Of a DNA stretch of 64,000 nt, positions 8,728-16,583 are shown one piece after another. Source of the DNA: Nevskia soli DSM 19509 (GTDB taxonomy: Bacteria > Pseudomonadota > Gammaproteobacteria > Nevskiales > Nevskiaceae); contig NZ_JONR01000008.1 in NCBI RefSeq assembly GCF_000711955.1, positions 1 through 64,000 on the forward strand, given 5' to 3'. Position numbers and translations under genes: made by a program. The notes beneath the pieces are model-generated. The model ran no database searches and was not told the DNA's origin. It worked only from the letters and a program-made list of their open reading frames with translations. Positions within the stretch are counted from its first letter, which is position 1; every line of letters starts with the position of its first letter.

Positions 8728-9756
8728 CTAACCGCCGGGGCGTCCGTGCTCATGCGATTCCTGCGCGGCGTGTTGCGGTTGCTGATGTGATTCCTGCTGT
8801 GGTTGCGCCTGTTGCTGCGGGCGCTGTGCTTGTTGCGGATGTTGTTGCTGCTGCGGCCGCTGTTCCGGCTGGGGGTGTGACTGCTGCGGCGGGCGCGAGG
8901 CCTGCACCGGGTGCGGCTGCTGCTCCGGCCGCGGCTGCACTGCTGGACGCGGCTGCACCGGACGGTCCGGCTGCGCCTGCGGACGCATCGCACCGGCTGC
9001 ATGCTCGTGATCCACGCGTGTTTCCGCCGGCGCCGCCTGCGGGCGGGCGACCGCGGTGGGCCGCTGCATGGCAGCCGGGCCTCTCGCTTCCGGCCTTCCG
9101 CCGCCGGCGTCCGCCGGCCGCTCATGATTCGCCCCCTCCTTCCCGCCGTGATTGCCGCGCGCCTCCTGCTCGTGCCGCGACTGCTCGGCGGTCGCGTCGA
9201 CATGGTGTTCCTGCGCCATCGAGCGTTCCTCGCCGCTTGGCGCGGCATGGGTGCCGCGGCTGCCCCCGTTGAAGCTGACGCGATTGACCGTGCTGTTGTT
9301 CACCCGTTCGTTGTAGGTATTGTGAACATTGCCGTTACCGATATTGTTCACCGCGCGGTTGTTGTCGAAGCGGCCATTGTTCCAGCGCCCGCCGTCATAG
9401 CCGCGCCCACCGTAGCCGTGGCCGTAGTTGACGCCGCCGTAGAAGCCGATGTGCGGGCCCCAGTACCCGCGGTTCCAGGCGTAGGCGCCATCGTTCCAGA
9501 CCCAGTAGCCCGGCGTCCACAATACGCCCTCGGACGGCGGCATGACCCAGGCGCCCGCCACCCAGTAATAGCCCTCGTCGCCGTAGGCCCAGTAACCGGG
9601 CGTCCAGATGTAACCGTCGCCCGGCATCACCGGCTGCTCGTAATCCTGCAACTCGGGCGGCGCGATGGTGATCGAAATGCCGATCTGCGCGAAGGACGCG
9701 CCCGGCGCGGCAAACAGCGCCAGAGCCAGGGCCAGTGAACCGAGTTTGTAGGGCAT
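8728..9756 (-). CDS. YXWGXW-repeat envelope protein with Gln/Pro/His-rich tail
   Basis: 342 residues. Signal peptide to about residue 23 (GASFAQ). Residues ~45-110 carry tandem aromatic repeats (YIWTPGYWAYG, YYWVAGAWV, VLWTPGYWVW, YAWNRGYWG), the YXWGXW pattern. A Gly/Asn-rich segment leads to a conserved NNSTVNRVSFNGG block and then ~170 residues of low-complexity Gln/Pro/His/Arg sequence ending HEHGRPGG. Probably secreted or surface-bound; function unknown. A paralogue with the same order is at 40717-41787. Confidence 0.85.
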   Translation of the reverse strand: MPYKLGSLALALALFAAPGASFAQIGISITIAPPELQDYEQPVMPGDGYIWTPGYWAYGDEGYYWVAGAWVMPPSEGVLWTPGYWVWNDGAYAWNRGYWGPHIGFYGGVNYGHGYGGRGYDGGRWNNGRFDNNRAVNNIGNGNVHNTYNERVNNSTVNRVSFNGGSRGTHAAPSGEERSMAQEHHVDATAEQSRHEQEARGNHGGKEGANHERPADAGGGRPEARGPAAMQRPTAVARPQAAPAETRVDHEHAAGAMRPQAQPDRPVQPRPAVQPRPEQQPHPVQASRPPQQSHPQPEQRPQQQQHPQQAQRPQQQAQPQQESHQQPQHAAQESHEHGRPGG

Positions 9757-9918
9757 GGAATGGCGCCTCCGCGGAAAACCGGAGTAAAGCGCGCTGGCCG
9801 CGGCGGCGTCTGTGCGACAGCGTACGTCCCGCCTGTCGCAATGTTTTCACGCAAGCGGTGTCCAATCAGGTGCCGCGAGGGGTAAAGCGGCCTTCATTCA
9901 CCGATCGAGGAGCAGCAC

Positions 9919-10341
9919 GTGAAAAAGAAAGCATGGGCAGTCTGGAAGGGCGGCATCAAGGATGGCGGCGGCACCATTTCCACCGAAACCGGCGTGCTGA
10001 AGGAAGCGCCTTACGGCTTCAAGTCGCGCTTCGAGGACGGCAAGGGCACCAATCCCGAGGAACTGATCGGCGCCGCCCATGCCGGCTGCTTCTCCATGGC
10101 CCTGTCCCTGATGCTGGGTGAAGCCGGCCTGACCGCGGACAAGATCGAGACCCACGCCGAAGTCACGCTCGACAAGGTCGGCGACGGCTTCGAGATCACC
10201 GCCAGTCACCTCACCGTGGTCGCCACCATCCCCGGCGCGGACGCGGTGAAGTTCGCCGACATCGCCAACAAGGCCAAGGCCGGTTGCCCGGTGTCGAAGC
10301 TGATGAAGGCCAAGATCACCATGGACGCGAAGCTGGCCTGA
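9919..10341 (+). CDS. osmC: OsmC-family organic hydroperoxide reductase
   Basis: 140 residues covering the whole OsmC fold. The redox cysteines are Cys57 (AAHAGCFSMAL) and Cys123 (KAGCPVSKLM), with Arg37 and the Glu47/48 pair at the places where the family keeps its catalytic Arg and Glu. It reduces organic hydroperoxides using a dithiol donor in the cytoplasm. Translation starts at GTG 9919 with GAGGAG six nucleotides upstream. Monocistronic, divergent from the YXWGXW gene. Confidence 0.9.
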   Translation: MKKKAWAVWKGGIKDGGGTISTETGVLKEAPYGFKSRFEDGKGTNPEELIGAAHAGCFSMALSLMLGEAGLTADKIETHAEVTLDKVGDGFEITASHLTVVATIPGADAVKFADIANKAKAGCPVSKLMKAKITMDAKLA

Positions 10342-10416
10342 CGTCCCGAGGCAGTGCTTCAACAGGCCGGCGTGCATCTCACGCCGGCCTGCTGCTGTCT
10401 GTAACGCGCACACTCG

Positions 10417-10830
10417 TCAAGGCCAGAAATCCACCGCCAGCGGAATGGTGATGCCGATGCCGATGGCCACCGGCTCGGTGACGCCGTGGTGCGTGATGGT
10501 GCTCACATTGCTGCCGACCACGCCCAGTTCGACGCAGTCCATCACGGTGAGCACGATTCTTTTGGTGCGCGGCGTAGCGTTACCGTGCGCCACGATGTAG
10601 CCGATAGCGTAGCGCGCCACGCCGCTGGCTACGATCAGGCCATCTGCCGGATGTTTGCCGAGCAGGGGATTGCCTTCCTCCATGCCGAGGTTATGCACCG
10701 CGATATGCGTGGTCAGCATGTCCGCCGTGACGGCGGCGTAGTCGAGGTATTCCAGCTGCTTCACGCGTGTTGTGTCATCGGCGAACGCTGTGCACGGCAG
10801 CAGTGCGCACAGGATCAGTGCGAGTCGCAT
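10417..10830 (-). CDS. Exported/membrane hypothetical protein
   Basis: 137 residues with a signal peptide (MRLALILCALLPCTAFA), then a region with YLDYAAVTADMLTTHIAVHN and several moderately hydrophobic segments to IGIGITIPLAVDFWP. The Asp-x4-Asp-x2-Thr-Thr-His pattern resembles small DUF5658-like membrane proteins, but I would not name a family. ATG 10828-10830 has AAGGAA in place. Divergent from the MFS gene. Confidence 0.6.
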   Translation of the reverse strand: MRLALILCALLPCTAFADDTTRVKQLEYLDYAAVTADMLTTHIAVHNLGMEEGNPLLGKHPADGLIVASGVARYAIGYIVAHGNATPRTKRIVLTVMDCVELGVVGSNVSTITHHGVTEPVAIGIGITIPLAVDFWP

Positions 10831-11050
10831 ATCGGCTTCCTTGCCTTGCGCGGGATTTGTCGCGGACTTGAAAAAAGCAATATCCGCACCAGATGACGGA
10901 TGCGTTTCCTCTACGTTGCAGGTCGGCGCATTCAGGCCCGCATCGACGGCAACCGTTTCATTTCTGCACCGCCAACCCGCGGCGTCTGCAACAGGCTTTC
11001 ACGCCATCCGGCGCAAACACTTAAAATTGCGCCCTGTCCGGAGTCCCGCA

Positions 11051-12271
11051 TTGCCTTCTTCCGCACCCCTCACCACCACCGGCGCCGAGCCTACGCGCGT
11101 CTCCACCGGCCTGGTGCTGCTGCTCGCCGCCGCCTGCGGCATCATCGTCGCCGATCTGTACTACGCCCAGCCCCTGGTCGGCCCGATCAGCGCCGCCATC
11201 GGCCTCGATGCGCGCGCCTCCGGCCTGGTGGTGACGTTGACGCAGATCGGCTACGGCCTGGGCCTGCTGTTCATCGTGCCGCTGGGCGACATCATCGAGA
11301 ATCGTCGCCTGGTGGTCAGCGCCCTGCTGGTGGTGTGCTGCGCCGTGCTGGTTGCCGGCCTCTCCCGCAGCGCGCCGCTGTTCCTCGCCGCGGCCTTCGT
11401 GCTGGGGCTCAGCTCGGTGGCGGCGCAGGTGCTGGTGCCCTACGCGGCGCACCTGGCGCCGCCGGAGGAGCGCGGCCGTGTGGTCGGCAATGTGATGAGC
11501 GGCCTGCTGCTCGGCATCATGCTGGCGCGGCCGCTGTCCAGCCTGATCGCCGACGCCTGGGGTTGGCATGCCGTGTTCCTCGCCTCCGCCGGGCTCATCT
11601 TCGTACTGGCGATTACCTTGCTGCGCGTGCTGCCGCCGCGCCGGCCCGCGCCCGGGCCGCGCTATGGCGCCCTGCTGCGCTCGATGTGGATGCTGGTGCG
11701 GACCACACCGATCCTGCGCCGCCGCGCCCTCTACCACGCCTTCCTGTTCGCGGCGTTCAGCCTGTTCTGGACCACCGTGCCGCTGCTGTTGGCCGGTCCC
11801 GCCTTCGGACTGACGCAGAGAGGCATCGCCTGGTTCGCCCTGGTCGGCGTCGGCGGCGCGGTGTCTGCCCCTATCGCGGGGCGTCTTGCGGACCGCGGCT
11901 GGAGCCGTCCGGTGACCGGCGCGGCCATGTCCTGCGTGGCGCTGGCCTTCCTGCTGTGCCAGGGCCGCCACGACGGCTCGCTGTTCTCGCTGCTGGTGCT
12001 GGGCGCGGCAGCGGTGATTCTCGATCTTGGCGTCGCCGCCAACCTCGTCTCCGGCCAGCGCGCCATCTTCGCCCTCGGTGCCGAGTACCGCAGCCGCCTC
12101 AACGGCCTGTTCATGGCCACCTTTTTCCTCGGCGGCGCGGCGGGATCGGCGCTGGGCGCCTGGAGCTATGCCGTGGGCGGCTGGAGCCTTGCCGCCTGGC
12201 TCGGTTTCGCCGCGCCGGTGCTGGCGTTGCTGTACTACGCCACCGAGTTCCGTGCGTCCCGCGCTACATAA
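11051..12271 (+). CDS. MFS transporter
   Basis: 406 residues with about twelve membrane helices. Typical features: the loop after helix 2 (PLGDIIENRRLV), a conserved TQIGYGLGLLF in helix 2, a central loop PRRPAPGPRYGAL between the halves, and APIAGRLADRGW as the second-half equivalent. It exports or imports an unidentified small solute. The frame is open far upstream with no ATG. TTG 11051 is proposed because CGGAG lies ~8 nt before it and it sits just ahead of helix 1. Alternative starts are possible. Confidence 0.8.
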   Translation: MPSSAPLTTTGAEPTRVSTGLVLLLAAACGIIVADLYYAQPLVGPISAAIGLDARASGLVVTLTQIGYGLGLLFIVPLGDIIENRRLVVSALLVVCCAVLVAGLSRSAPLFLAAAFVLGLSSVAAQVLVPYAAHLAPPEERGRVVGNVMSGLLLGIMLARPLSSLIADAWGWHAVFLASAGLIFVLAITLLRVLPPRRPAPGPRYGALLRSMWMLVRTTPILRRRALYHAFLFAAFSLFWTTVPLLLAGPAFGLTQRGIAWFALVGVGGAVSAPIAGRLADRGWSRPVTGAAMSCVALAFLLCQGRHDGSLFSLLVLGAAAVILDLGVAANLVSGQRAIFALGAEYRSRLNGLFMATFFLGGAAGSALGAWSYAVGGWSLAAWLGFAAPVLALLYYATEFRASRAT

Positions 12272-12320
12272 ACCTTGGCGATAACGTTTTCCGGTAGCGT
12301 CCGTCGGCGCCGTCGGCGTC

Positions 12321-12527
12321 TTAGTTGCGCTTGCCCTGTTTCGGGCCAGCGCGGCCCGTGGCGCCGGTTCCGCGCCGCGGCGCCGGCCTGGCCGGGTCCG
12401 CGATGGGTGAGCGACGCTCCTTCTCGCGCAAGGACACGGCGATGAAGAAGGCTTCCGCTTCCTCCCGCGTCTTGAAGGTGTAATCGCCCCGGTCCGTCTT
12501 GACGATGTTGTGGATGAGTGTGCTCAT
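12321..12527 (-). CDS. Small basic hypothetical protein
   Basis: 68 residues: MSTLIHNIVKTDRGDYTFKT, an acidic helix EEAEAFFIAVSLREKE, then an Arg/Pro/Gly-rich tail ending KQGKRN. The tail may bind nucleic acid, but that is guesswork. ATG 12525-12527 has a strong GGAGG. Convergent with the MFS gene. Confidence 0.5.
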   Translation of the reverse strand: MSTLIHNIVKTDRGDYTFKTREEAEAFFIAVSLREKERRSPIADPARPAPRRGTGATGRAGPKQGKRN

Positions 12528-12629
12528 GTCGGTCCTCCGTGGACACCCGAGTACTTGTGACCACGGATTCACGCAGCCATTCCCGCCAGATGGCCCACCG
12601 GGTGGGATTTGTGCGACAGCCGGTGGAGC

Positions 12630-12990
12630 TCAGGCCTTGTCGAGGCGGCGCAACAGCGCCTGCGCCTTGGCCAGGGCCGCCGGGTTCTGCTCCGGCTCAT
12701 GTTGCAGGCGCCGCAAGGCTTCGCCCAGATCGGCCTGGGCTTCCGCGCGTTGGCCTTCGAGCAGGTCGAGTTGCCCGCGCAGCAGGAAGGCCTGGCCCAC
12801 CGAGTCCATGATGTTGGCCGAGGCGCGGAAATCGCTGGTGGCCTGGTCCAGCAGCGGCCGCGCCTCCCGGCGCGAGGCCTCGCTGTCCTGCAGCAGCAGC
12901 GCCCACGACAGGTTGGTGGCCCGTTCCGCCCAGAGCGTATTGGTGCGCGGATACTTCTTCTCGGTCAACGCCAGCGAGCGGTCGCCTGAT
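12630..12990 (-). pseudogene. TPR-containing protein, 3' remnant
   Basis: The last ~118 codons of the frame read like tetratricopeptide helices (YPRTNTLWAERATNLSWALL, ARPLLDQATSDFRASANIMD, GQAFLLRGQLDLLEGQRAEA, LGEALRRLQHEPEQ). Such tails occur on Ser/Thr kinases and other scaffold proteins. At about 12990-13010 the similarity stops and the sequence becomes the antisense of an ArsR gene, so the 5' part has been deleted. Confidence 0.5.
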
Positions 12991-13005
12991 ATCAGACACA
13001 GTTGA

Positions 13006-13298
13006 TTGATGTATCTATCGTACCGCCTGCGGATCACGGCGGCGCTGACTTCGGGTGGCCGCAACTACGTCAGCCAGCTCGCCCGCCAAGTCGGCATCAG
13101 CCGCCCTCTGCTGCATCTCCACCTGCAGAGGCTGGAAGAGGTCGGGCTGGTCACCAGCAAGCTCGAGCTGTCCCGCGACGGCAAGGCAAGGCCCTGAACT
13201 ATTTCGAGGTCGCCGACTTCGCTTTCGAACTCACGCCGGCGGCCGTCGTCAAGGCCGCCAGGACCCTGACCGCCGTGTCCACCAAGTCCGACCACTGA
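13006..13298 (+). pseudogene. ArsR-family regulator, truncated and frameshifted
   Basis: Frame one encodes the winged helix RLRITAALTSGGRNYVSQLA and a recognition helix ISRPLLHLHLQRLEEVG but lacks the usual N-terminal helix. After LSRDGKA the frame breaks: a tandem GCAAGGCAAG at 13181-13190 (5-nt duplication) moves the remainder, NYFEVADFAFELTP, into the next frame, where it runs to 13298. The two halves together make most of a normal small ArsR protein. Joined to the TPR remnant by a deletion. Confidence 0.7.
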
Positions 13299-13309
13299 AA
13301 GGAAGTGCC

Positions 13310-13423
13310 ATGTCCGAATCCCTGTCCCTCATCACCATCGGTCTCGTTCCCGTGACCATCCTGCTGGTCTTCGGCATGAAATATTTTTCGAGCGCCTTCC
13401 AGGCGCACCGCTGGCGAGCTTGA
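13310..13423 (+). pseudogene. Small membrane protein, 5' remnant
   Basis: The frame opens MSESLSLITIGLVPVTILLV then FGMKYFSSAF, a convincing N-terminal membrane helix with a ribosome site (AAAGGAAG), but ends after 37 residues where the sequence changes to antisense of a P-type ATPase fragment. Related small membrane genes often follow ArsR genes of this kind, so this is probably the second gene of a lost operon. Confidence 0.5.
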
Positions 13424-13529
13424 ACGATTGCGGCAGCAGCCCTGGGGCGACCAGCGCCAGCACCGAGAACAGCCAGGCGGCGGCGGTGCCCAGGGCAATC
13501 ACGCTGAACATATTGAGGTTGCGCGCAAG
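13413..13529 (-). pseudogene. Copper-type P1B-ATPase fragment
   Basis: A ~39-codon stretch reads RNLNMFSVIALGTAAAWLFS then VLALVAPGLLPQSFK, which matches the membrane-helix region of CopA-type heavy-metal ATPases (usual form LNMFTLIALG..AWLYS..APG). Nothing else of the enzyme (metal-binding domain, CPC helix, DKTGT) is present. This is a deletion remnant, significant because the next intact gene encodes a Met/His-rich periplasmic protein. Confidence 0.6.
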
Positions 13530-13804
13530 CAGCGACGAAAAACATCTCCGGAGCCCGCTGATCGAGCGGAATGGTGACCACGGGACGCGACGGCGCTTGG
13601 CACCAATGATAGGCAAAGCAGGTCGCTTTCCCTCAGCAGGGCGATTGATCTAACTCAATGCCGCACCGTCGAAGAGCACATAACCTCAACTCGATTCTGC
13701 GGCGAGCGGTGACGTCAGGCTTCCAACTATTACGCGGACTGAAGGAACTGCCAGGCCTCCAGTTCAACCGTCCAAGGCAATTTCGTTACTCAGGAGTGTT
13801 TACA

Positions 13805-14308
13805 ATGTTTTCAAAATTGAAAATCGCTGCTCTGCCGGCAATCATGTGTCTTGCTGCCACCGCGGTCGTTTACGCTGATGACCGGGCCGCTCCGGGGCCT
13901 GCCGCACCGCAATCGAGCACGTCGGGCGAGGATCACATGATGATGGATCACTCGCCGGCTGACGGCAAAAGCATGAACAAAATGAAGGATAAGGGAGTAC
14001 CCATCCATCATGCGGGCGACGAGCCCAAGGCGGATGCCGGCTCGCCGGGCGAGGATCATATGATGATGGGGCACTCGCCGGCCGACGGCAAAGGCATGAG
14101 CAAAATGAAGGACAAGAAGAGTTCCATCCATCACAGTGGTCAGAAACCCAAGATGGCTGCACCGGACACGCAGGGCGAGGATCATATGATGATGGACCAC
14201 TCGCAGGCCGATGGTAAAAGCATGAGCAAAATGAAGGACAAGACCGTCCCGATCCATCACAGCGAAGCTGCCCCGGCGACGGCCCCCGATGCGACGCCGA
14301 AACCGTAG
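13805..14308 (+). CDS. Exported protein with three Met/His-rich repeats (putative metal binding)
   Basis: 167 residues. Signal peptide MFSKLKIAALPAIMCLAATA with cleavage near VYA-DD. Three tandem repeats of ~41 residues start at bases 13924, 14047 and 14173. Each has GEDHMMM, then HS(P/Q)ADGK(S/G)M, then (N/S)KMKDK and a final IHH. Every unit thus holds four or more Met and four His in a set pattern. Met/His clusters of this sort bind Cu(I)/Ag(I) in periplasmic carriers such as SilE/PcoE; that role is inference. I know no named family with this repeat. A terminator follows, and copper-ATPase debris lies upstream. Confidence 0.8.
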   Translation: MFSKLKIAALPAIMCLAATAVVYADDRAAPGPAAPQSSTSGEDHMMMDHSPADGKSMNKMKDKGVPIHHAGDEPKADAGSPGEDHMMMGHSPADGKGMSKMKDKKSSIHHSGQKPKMAAPDTQGEDHMMMDHSQADGKSMSKMKDKTVPIHHSEAAPATAPDATPKP

Positions 14309-14347
14309 ACGCTCGGTATCGCAGCGCCATATCAATTGAATTTTGAG

Positions 14348-14376
14348 AACTCCGGCACCGGCCGGAGTTTCTTTTT
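14348..14376 (+). terminator. Rho-independent terminator
   Basis: Perfect 9-bp stem AACTCCGGC / GCCGGAGTT with ACCG loop, followed by TTTCTTTTT. It ends the Met/His-repeat transcript and sits only a few bases before the ATP-grasp start codon. Confidence 0.85.
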
Positions 14377-14382
14377 GGGGCA

Positions 14383-15543
14383 ATGCGTCGAAAGCTTCCA
14401 GCGCTGCGCCAAAAACTGCAAGGCTATGACATGAGAGAGACTCTCGCCCAGGTCACGCAAGTTCCGGCGGTGCTGGGCGACTCTGTGCCGCTCTCGCAGA
14501 CTGCGTTGCGTCTGGTCTCAGAGGGGATACACGCGTTATGGGAACGAATCGTAGTCGCGGACAGGGGTGCGGATGTTTCCCCGTTGCTGCTCAGTTATGA
14601 CGTGCACCCCGGCGCCGAGGGTCCGGTACTGATCGAGATCAACACCAATGCCGGCGGCGTCCTGGCTGCCATTGCAGCGGCACGGCAGGTCAACGACTGC
14701 TGCGCGCAGTGGGAGCAGGAACAGTTGCAGGGGCGCCTGCTGGATCTGTTCCGGCGAGACCTGCTCGGTAACGAACCGCGGCAGGCTGGCGTGGTGGCGA
14801 TCGTGGATGATGCCTTGGCGACGCAACCACTGTTGAGCGAGATGCATGGGCTCGCCGCCATGATGCACGAAGAGGGCGCCGAGGTTCTGGTGATCGACGC
14901 AGCCGAATTGCGATACCACTCCGGTCGTTTGCGTTACGGTGACACGGCGATCGACCGCATCTATTGGCGCAGTACCGATTTCACGCTTGAACAGCCCCGC
15001 CACCGGGTCGTACGCCGTGCAGTGTCGGAGGGCACCACCGCGATCGCACCGTCACCGCAGGCCTATCGTGCCATTGCCGACAAGCGCCGCTTCGTGGAAT
15101 GGTCACAACAGCCGGAACTGGCATGCGATGCCAGCAGCGGCCAGCGTTTCCGGATTGCGAAAACGGTCCCCATGAACTCGCGTCCGCTCGACGATTGGTA
15201 CGCCGAACGCAAGGACTGGGTGTTCAAACCTGTATCCGGCCATGCCAGCCGCGGTGTCTATGTCGGCAAGAGCATCAGCCGGCACAAGCTGGCCGAACTG
15301 CCAGTGGACGAATACTTAGTGCAACGCTATTCGGCGCACCCGCAGCTGGATCGGAACGGCACAGCGTGGAAATACGATATCCGGTTCTTTGCCGATCGTG
15401 GCCAAATAATCGGCGCTGCCGCGCGCGTGTTTCGAGGGCAGGTGTTGGGCCTCAGTGCGCCGGGCAGCGGCTTCGCACCTATTCGCGTGGATACTATGTG
15501 CTGTCTCATTGGTGCCCTGACGCGTACAACAGTCCCCGGATGA
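14383..15543 (+). CDS. ATP-grasp family protein
   Basis: 386 residues resembling glutathionylspermidine-synthase-like/circular ATP-grasp proteins: LLSYDVHPGAEGPVLIEINT in the N-terminal half, then WVFKPVSGHASRGVYVGKS as the nucleotide-binding loop and an EYLVQRY..WKYDIRFF..GAAARVFRGQV metal/phosphate region. It should ligate a carboxylate to an amine or thiol with ATP; substrates unknown. ATG 14383 directly follows the terminator, so its own promoter is not evident and a downstream start (ATG 14431) is possible. The C-terminus (IRVDTMCCLIGALTRTTVPG) looks unlike relatives and may be altered. Confidence 0.7.
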   Translation: MRRKLPALRQKLQGYDMRETLAQVTQVPAVLGDSVPLSQTALRLVSEGIHALWERIVVADRGADVSPLLLSYDVHPGAEGPVLIEINTNAGGVLAAIAAARQVNDCCAQWEQEQLQGRLLDLFRRDLLGNEPRQAGVVAIVDDALATQPLLSEMHGLAAMMHEEGAEVLVIDAAELRYHSGRLRYGDTAIDRIYWRSTDFTLEQPRHRVVRRAVSEGTTAIAPSPQAYRAIADKRRFVEWSQQPELACDASSGQRFRIAKTVPMNSRPLDDWYAERKDWVFKPVSGHASRGVYVGKSISRHKLAELPVDEYLVQRYSAHPQLDRNGTAWKYDIRFFADRGQIIGAAARVFRGQVLGLSAPGSGFAPIRVDTMCCLIGALTRTTVPG

Positions 15544-15563
15544 GTTGTTCATCGTAGTAGCAA

Positions 15564-15848
15564 TTGGCGCGAGGCCCGGTGCTGCGGGCGCGCCTGCTCG
15601 AATGTTTCGAAGCACAAGTAACGCTCGAGTGCCCGGCGGAAATCCATCACACGCTGGCGCCGCACGACGCGCAGACCCTGCTCAACCTCGGCGCATGCCT
15701 GCGCCTCGGCGATTCCCTGGCGCTGCTGGCCGCACTCGGCAGCGATGTGGGCGTGCACAACGACGACCATCAGGACCTGGGCTTCTCCCGGGCCCGCAGA
15801 TCCTGCGTTGAGCGTCGGCTTACGGAAGGCGCAGTGCGCCTCCCGTAA
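15564..15848 (+). CDS. Unrecognised ORF, possibly a gene fragment
   Basis: A frame with TTG start at 15564 and coding-like GC3 bias reads RARLLECFEAQVTLECPAEI, then HHTLAPHDAQTLLNLGACLR and a GDSLALLAALGSD..HNDDHQDLG segment. I cannot name a family. The lack of a ribosome site, the weak start and the abrupt last ~20 residues (which run into a hairpin) suggest a fragment whose 5' end is lost. It begins 20 bp after the ATP-grasp stop. Confidence 0.35.
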   Translation: MARGPVLRARLLECFEAQVTLECPAEIHHTLAPHDAQTLLNLGACLRLGDSLALLAALGSDVGVHNDDHQDLGFSRARRSCVERRLTEGAVRLP

Positions 15849-15852
15849 GCCG
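15816..15852. terminator. Long hairpin between convergent genes
   Basis: CGGCTTACGG (15816-15825) pairs with CCGTAAGCCG (15843-15852), with an inner GGCGCA/GTGCGCC stem. No T-tract. It sits between the end of the plus-strand ORF and the end of the six-Cys secreted protein gene, as a bidirectional transcript end would. Confidence 0.45.
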
Positions 15853-15859
15853 CGCCGCA

Positions 15860-16201
15860 TCATTTCTTCGGGGCGAGGCCGCTGCAGTCCGCATACGTCG
15901 CCACGGCGGGTGCGCTGCAGTAGGAAAGCGAGGGATCGTCGTCGCGGTTCTTCAGCTTGTCGAATACTTCGCCGGAAGGGCAGGGAATTTCGGAAGCGCT
16001 GTTGCGCGCGCAGGAGTAACGCACCCGGCAGTCCGGATGCGCATACGTGCCATCGTCCTTGCCGATACAGAAATTCGAATCGCCGTGGATCGCCGGCGCA
16101 TCCGCGAACGAAGGTACGCCCGCCCAGGCCGAATTCGACAGCGCCGCCGCCGCAACCACGGTGGAACACGCCGCCAGGTGCCGCCAAGTCAACTTCTTCA
16201 T
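15860..16201 (-). CDS. Secreted six-Cys protein, peritrophin-A (CBM14)-like
   Basis: 113 residues with a signal peptide (cleavage near SAWA-G, residue 27). Cysteines at 45, 58, 64, 74, 95 and 106 give spacing C-x12-C-x5-C-x9-C-x20-C-x10-C. Together with DGTYAHPDC, the aromatic between the second and third Cys (RVRYSC) and CPSGEVFD, this fits the chitin-binding peritrophin-A module, known mainly from invertebrates and occasionally seen in bacteria. Assignment is by motif only. It could bind chitin or another N-acetylglucosamine polymer outside the cell. Confidence 0.65.
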   Translation of the reverse strand: MKKLTWRHLAACSTVVAAAALSNSAWAGVPSFADAPAIHGDSNFCIGKDDGTYAHPDCRVRYSCARNSASEIPCPSGEVFDKLKNRDDDPSLSYCSAPAVATYADCSGLAPKK

Positions 16202-16583
16202 CTACCGCCTCCTCTTCCGTGAACAATAGGGCCAGGCCGGTGCATAGCATCGCTTCCCGGGCGCGCCGGCTGGAAATGAAAGCGGGACGCGAAGTCCGGA
16301 AGACGGCGGGAGAAACGCTCCCGCCGCGCGCGGGGCCGCCGCCCCGGCCAGGGAACGGCATGCTCCGCGGTCCGGCATGACGGCCCACGATCGCGAGTTG
16401 GATGCGGCGGAGCGGGATTTGGATTGAATGAGGTGGAGGCGAACGACAAACGGCAGCCGGCGCCTCGTCGCCGCGAGTTCGGGCGCCTTGATGTACCATT
16501 TGGTACGTCTTCCGCTCGGATCGACTATCGGGCCAGGTCCGGACCGGGTGCGCAGGCGGCTGTGCCGCCCGATACAATTCCGC
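16202..16583. other. Intergenic, divergent promoter region
   Basis: 382 bases between the six-Cys secreted protein and the GNAT gene. Open frames here have no ribosome site or family resemblance. It contains one clear palindrome at 16493-16506 (listed separately) and is otherwise unremarkable. Confidence 0.4.
16493..16506. promoter_or_regulatory. Operator-like palindrome
   Basis: GTACCA-TT-TGGTAC, a perfect 14-bp dyad 78 bp upstream of the GNAT start codon. Size and position suit a dimeric repressor site, but no regulator gene adjoins it. Confidence 0.4.
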
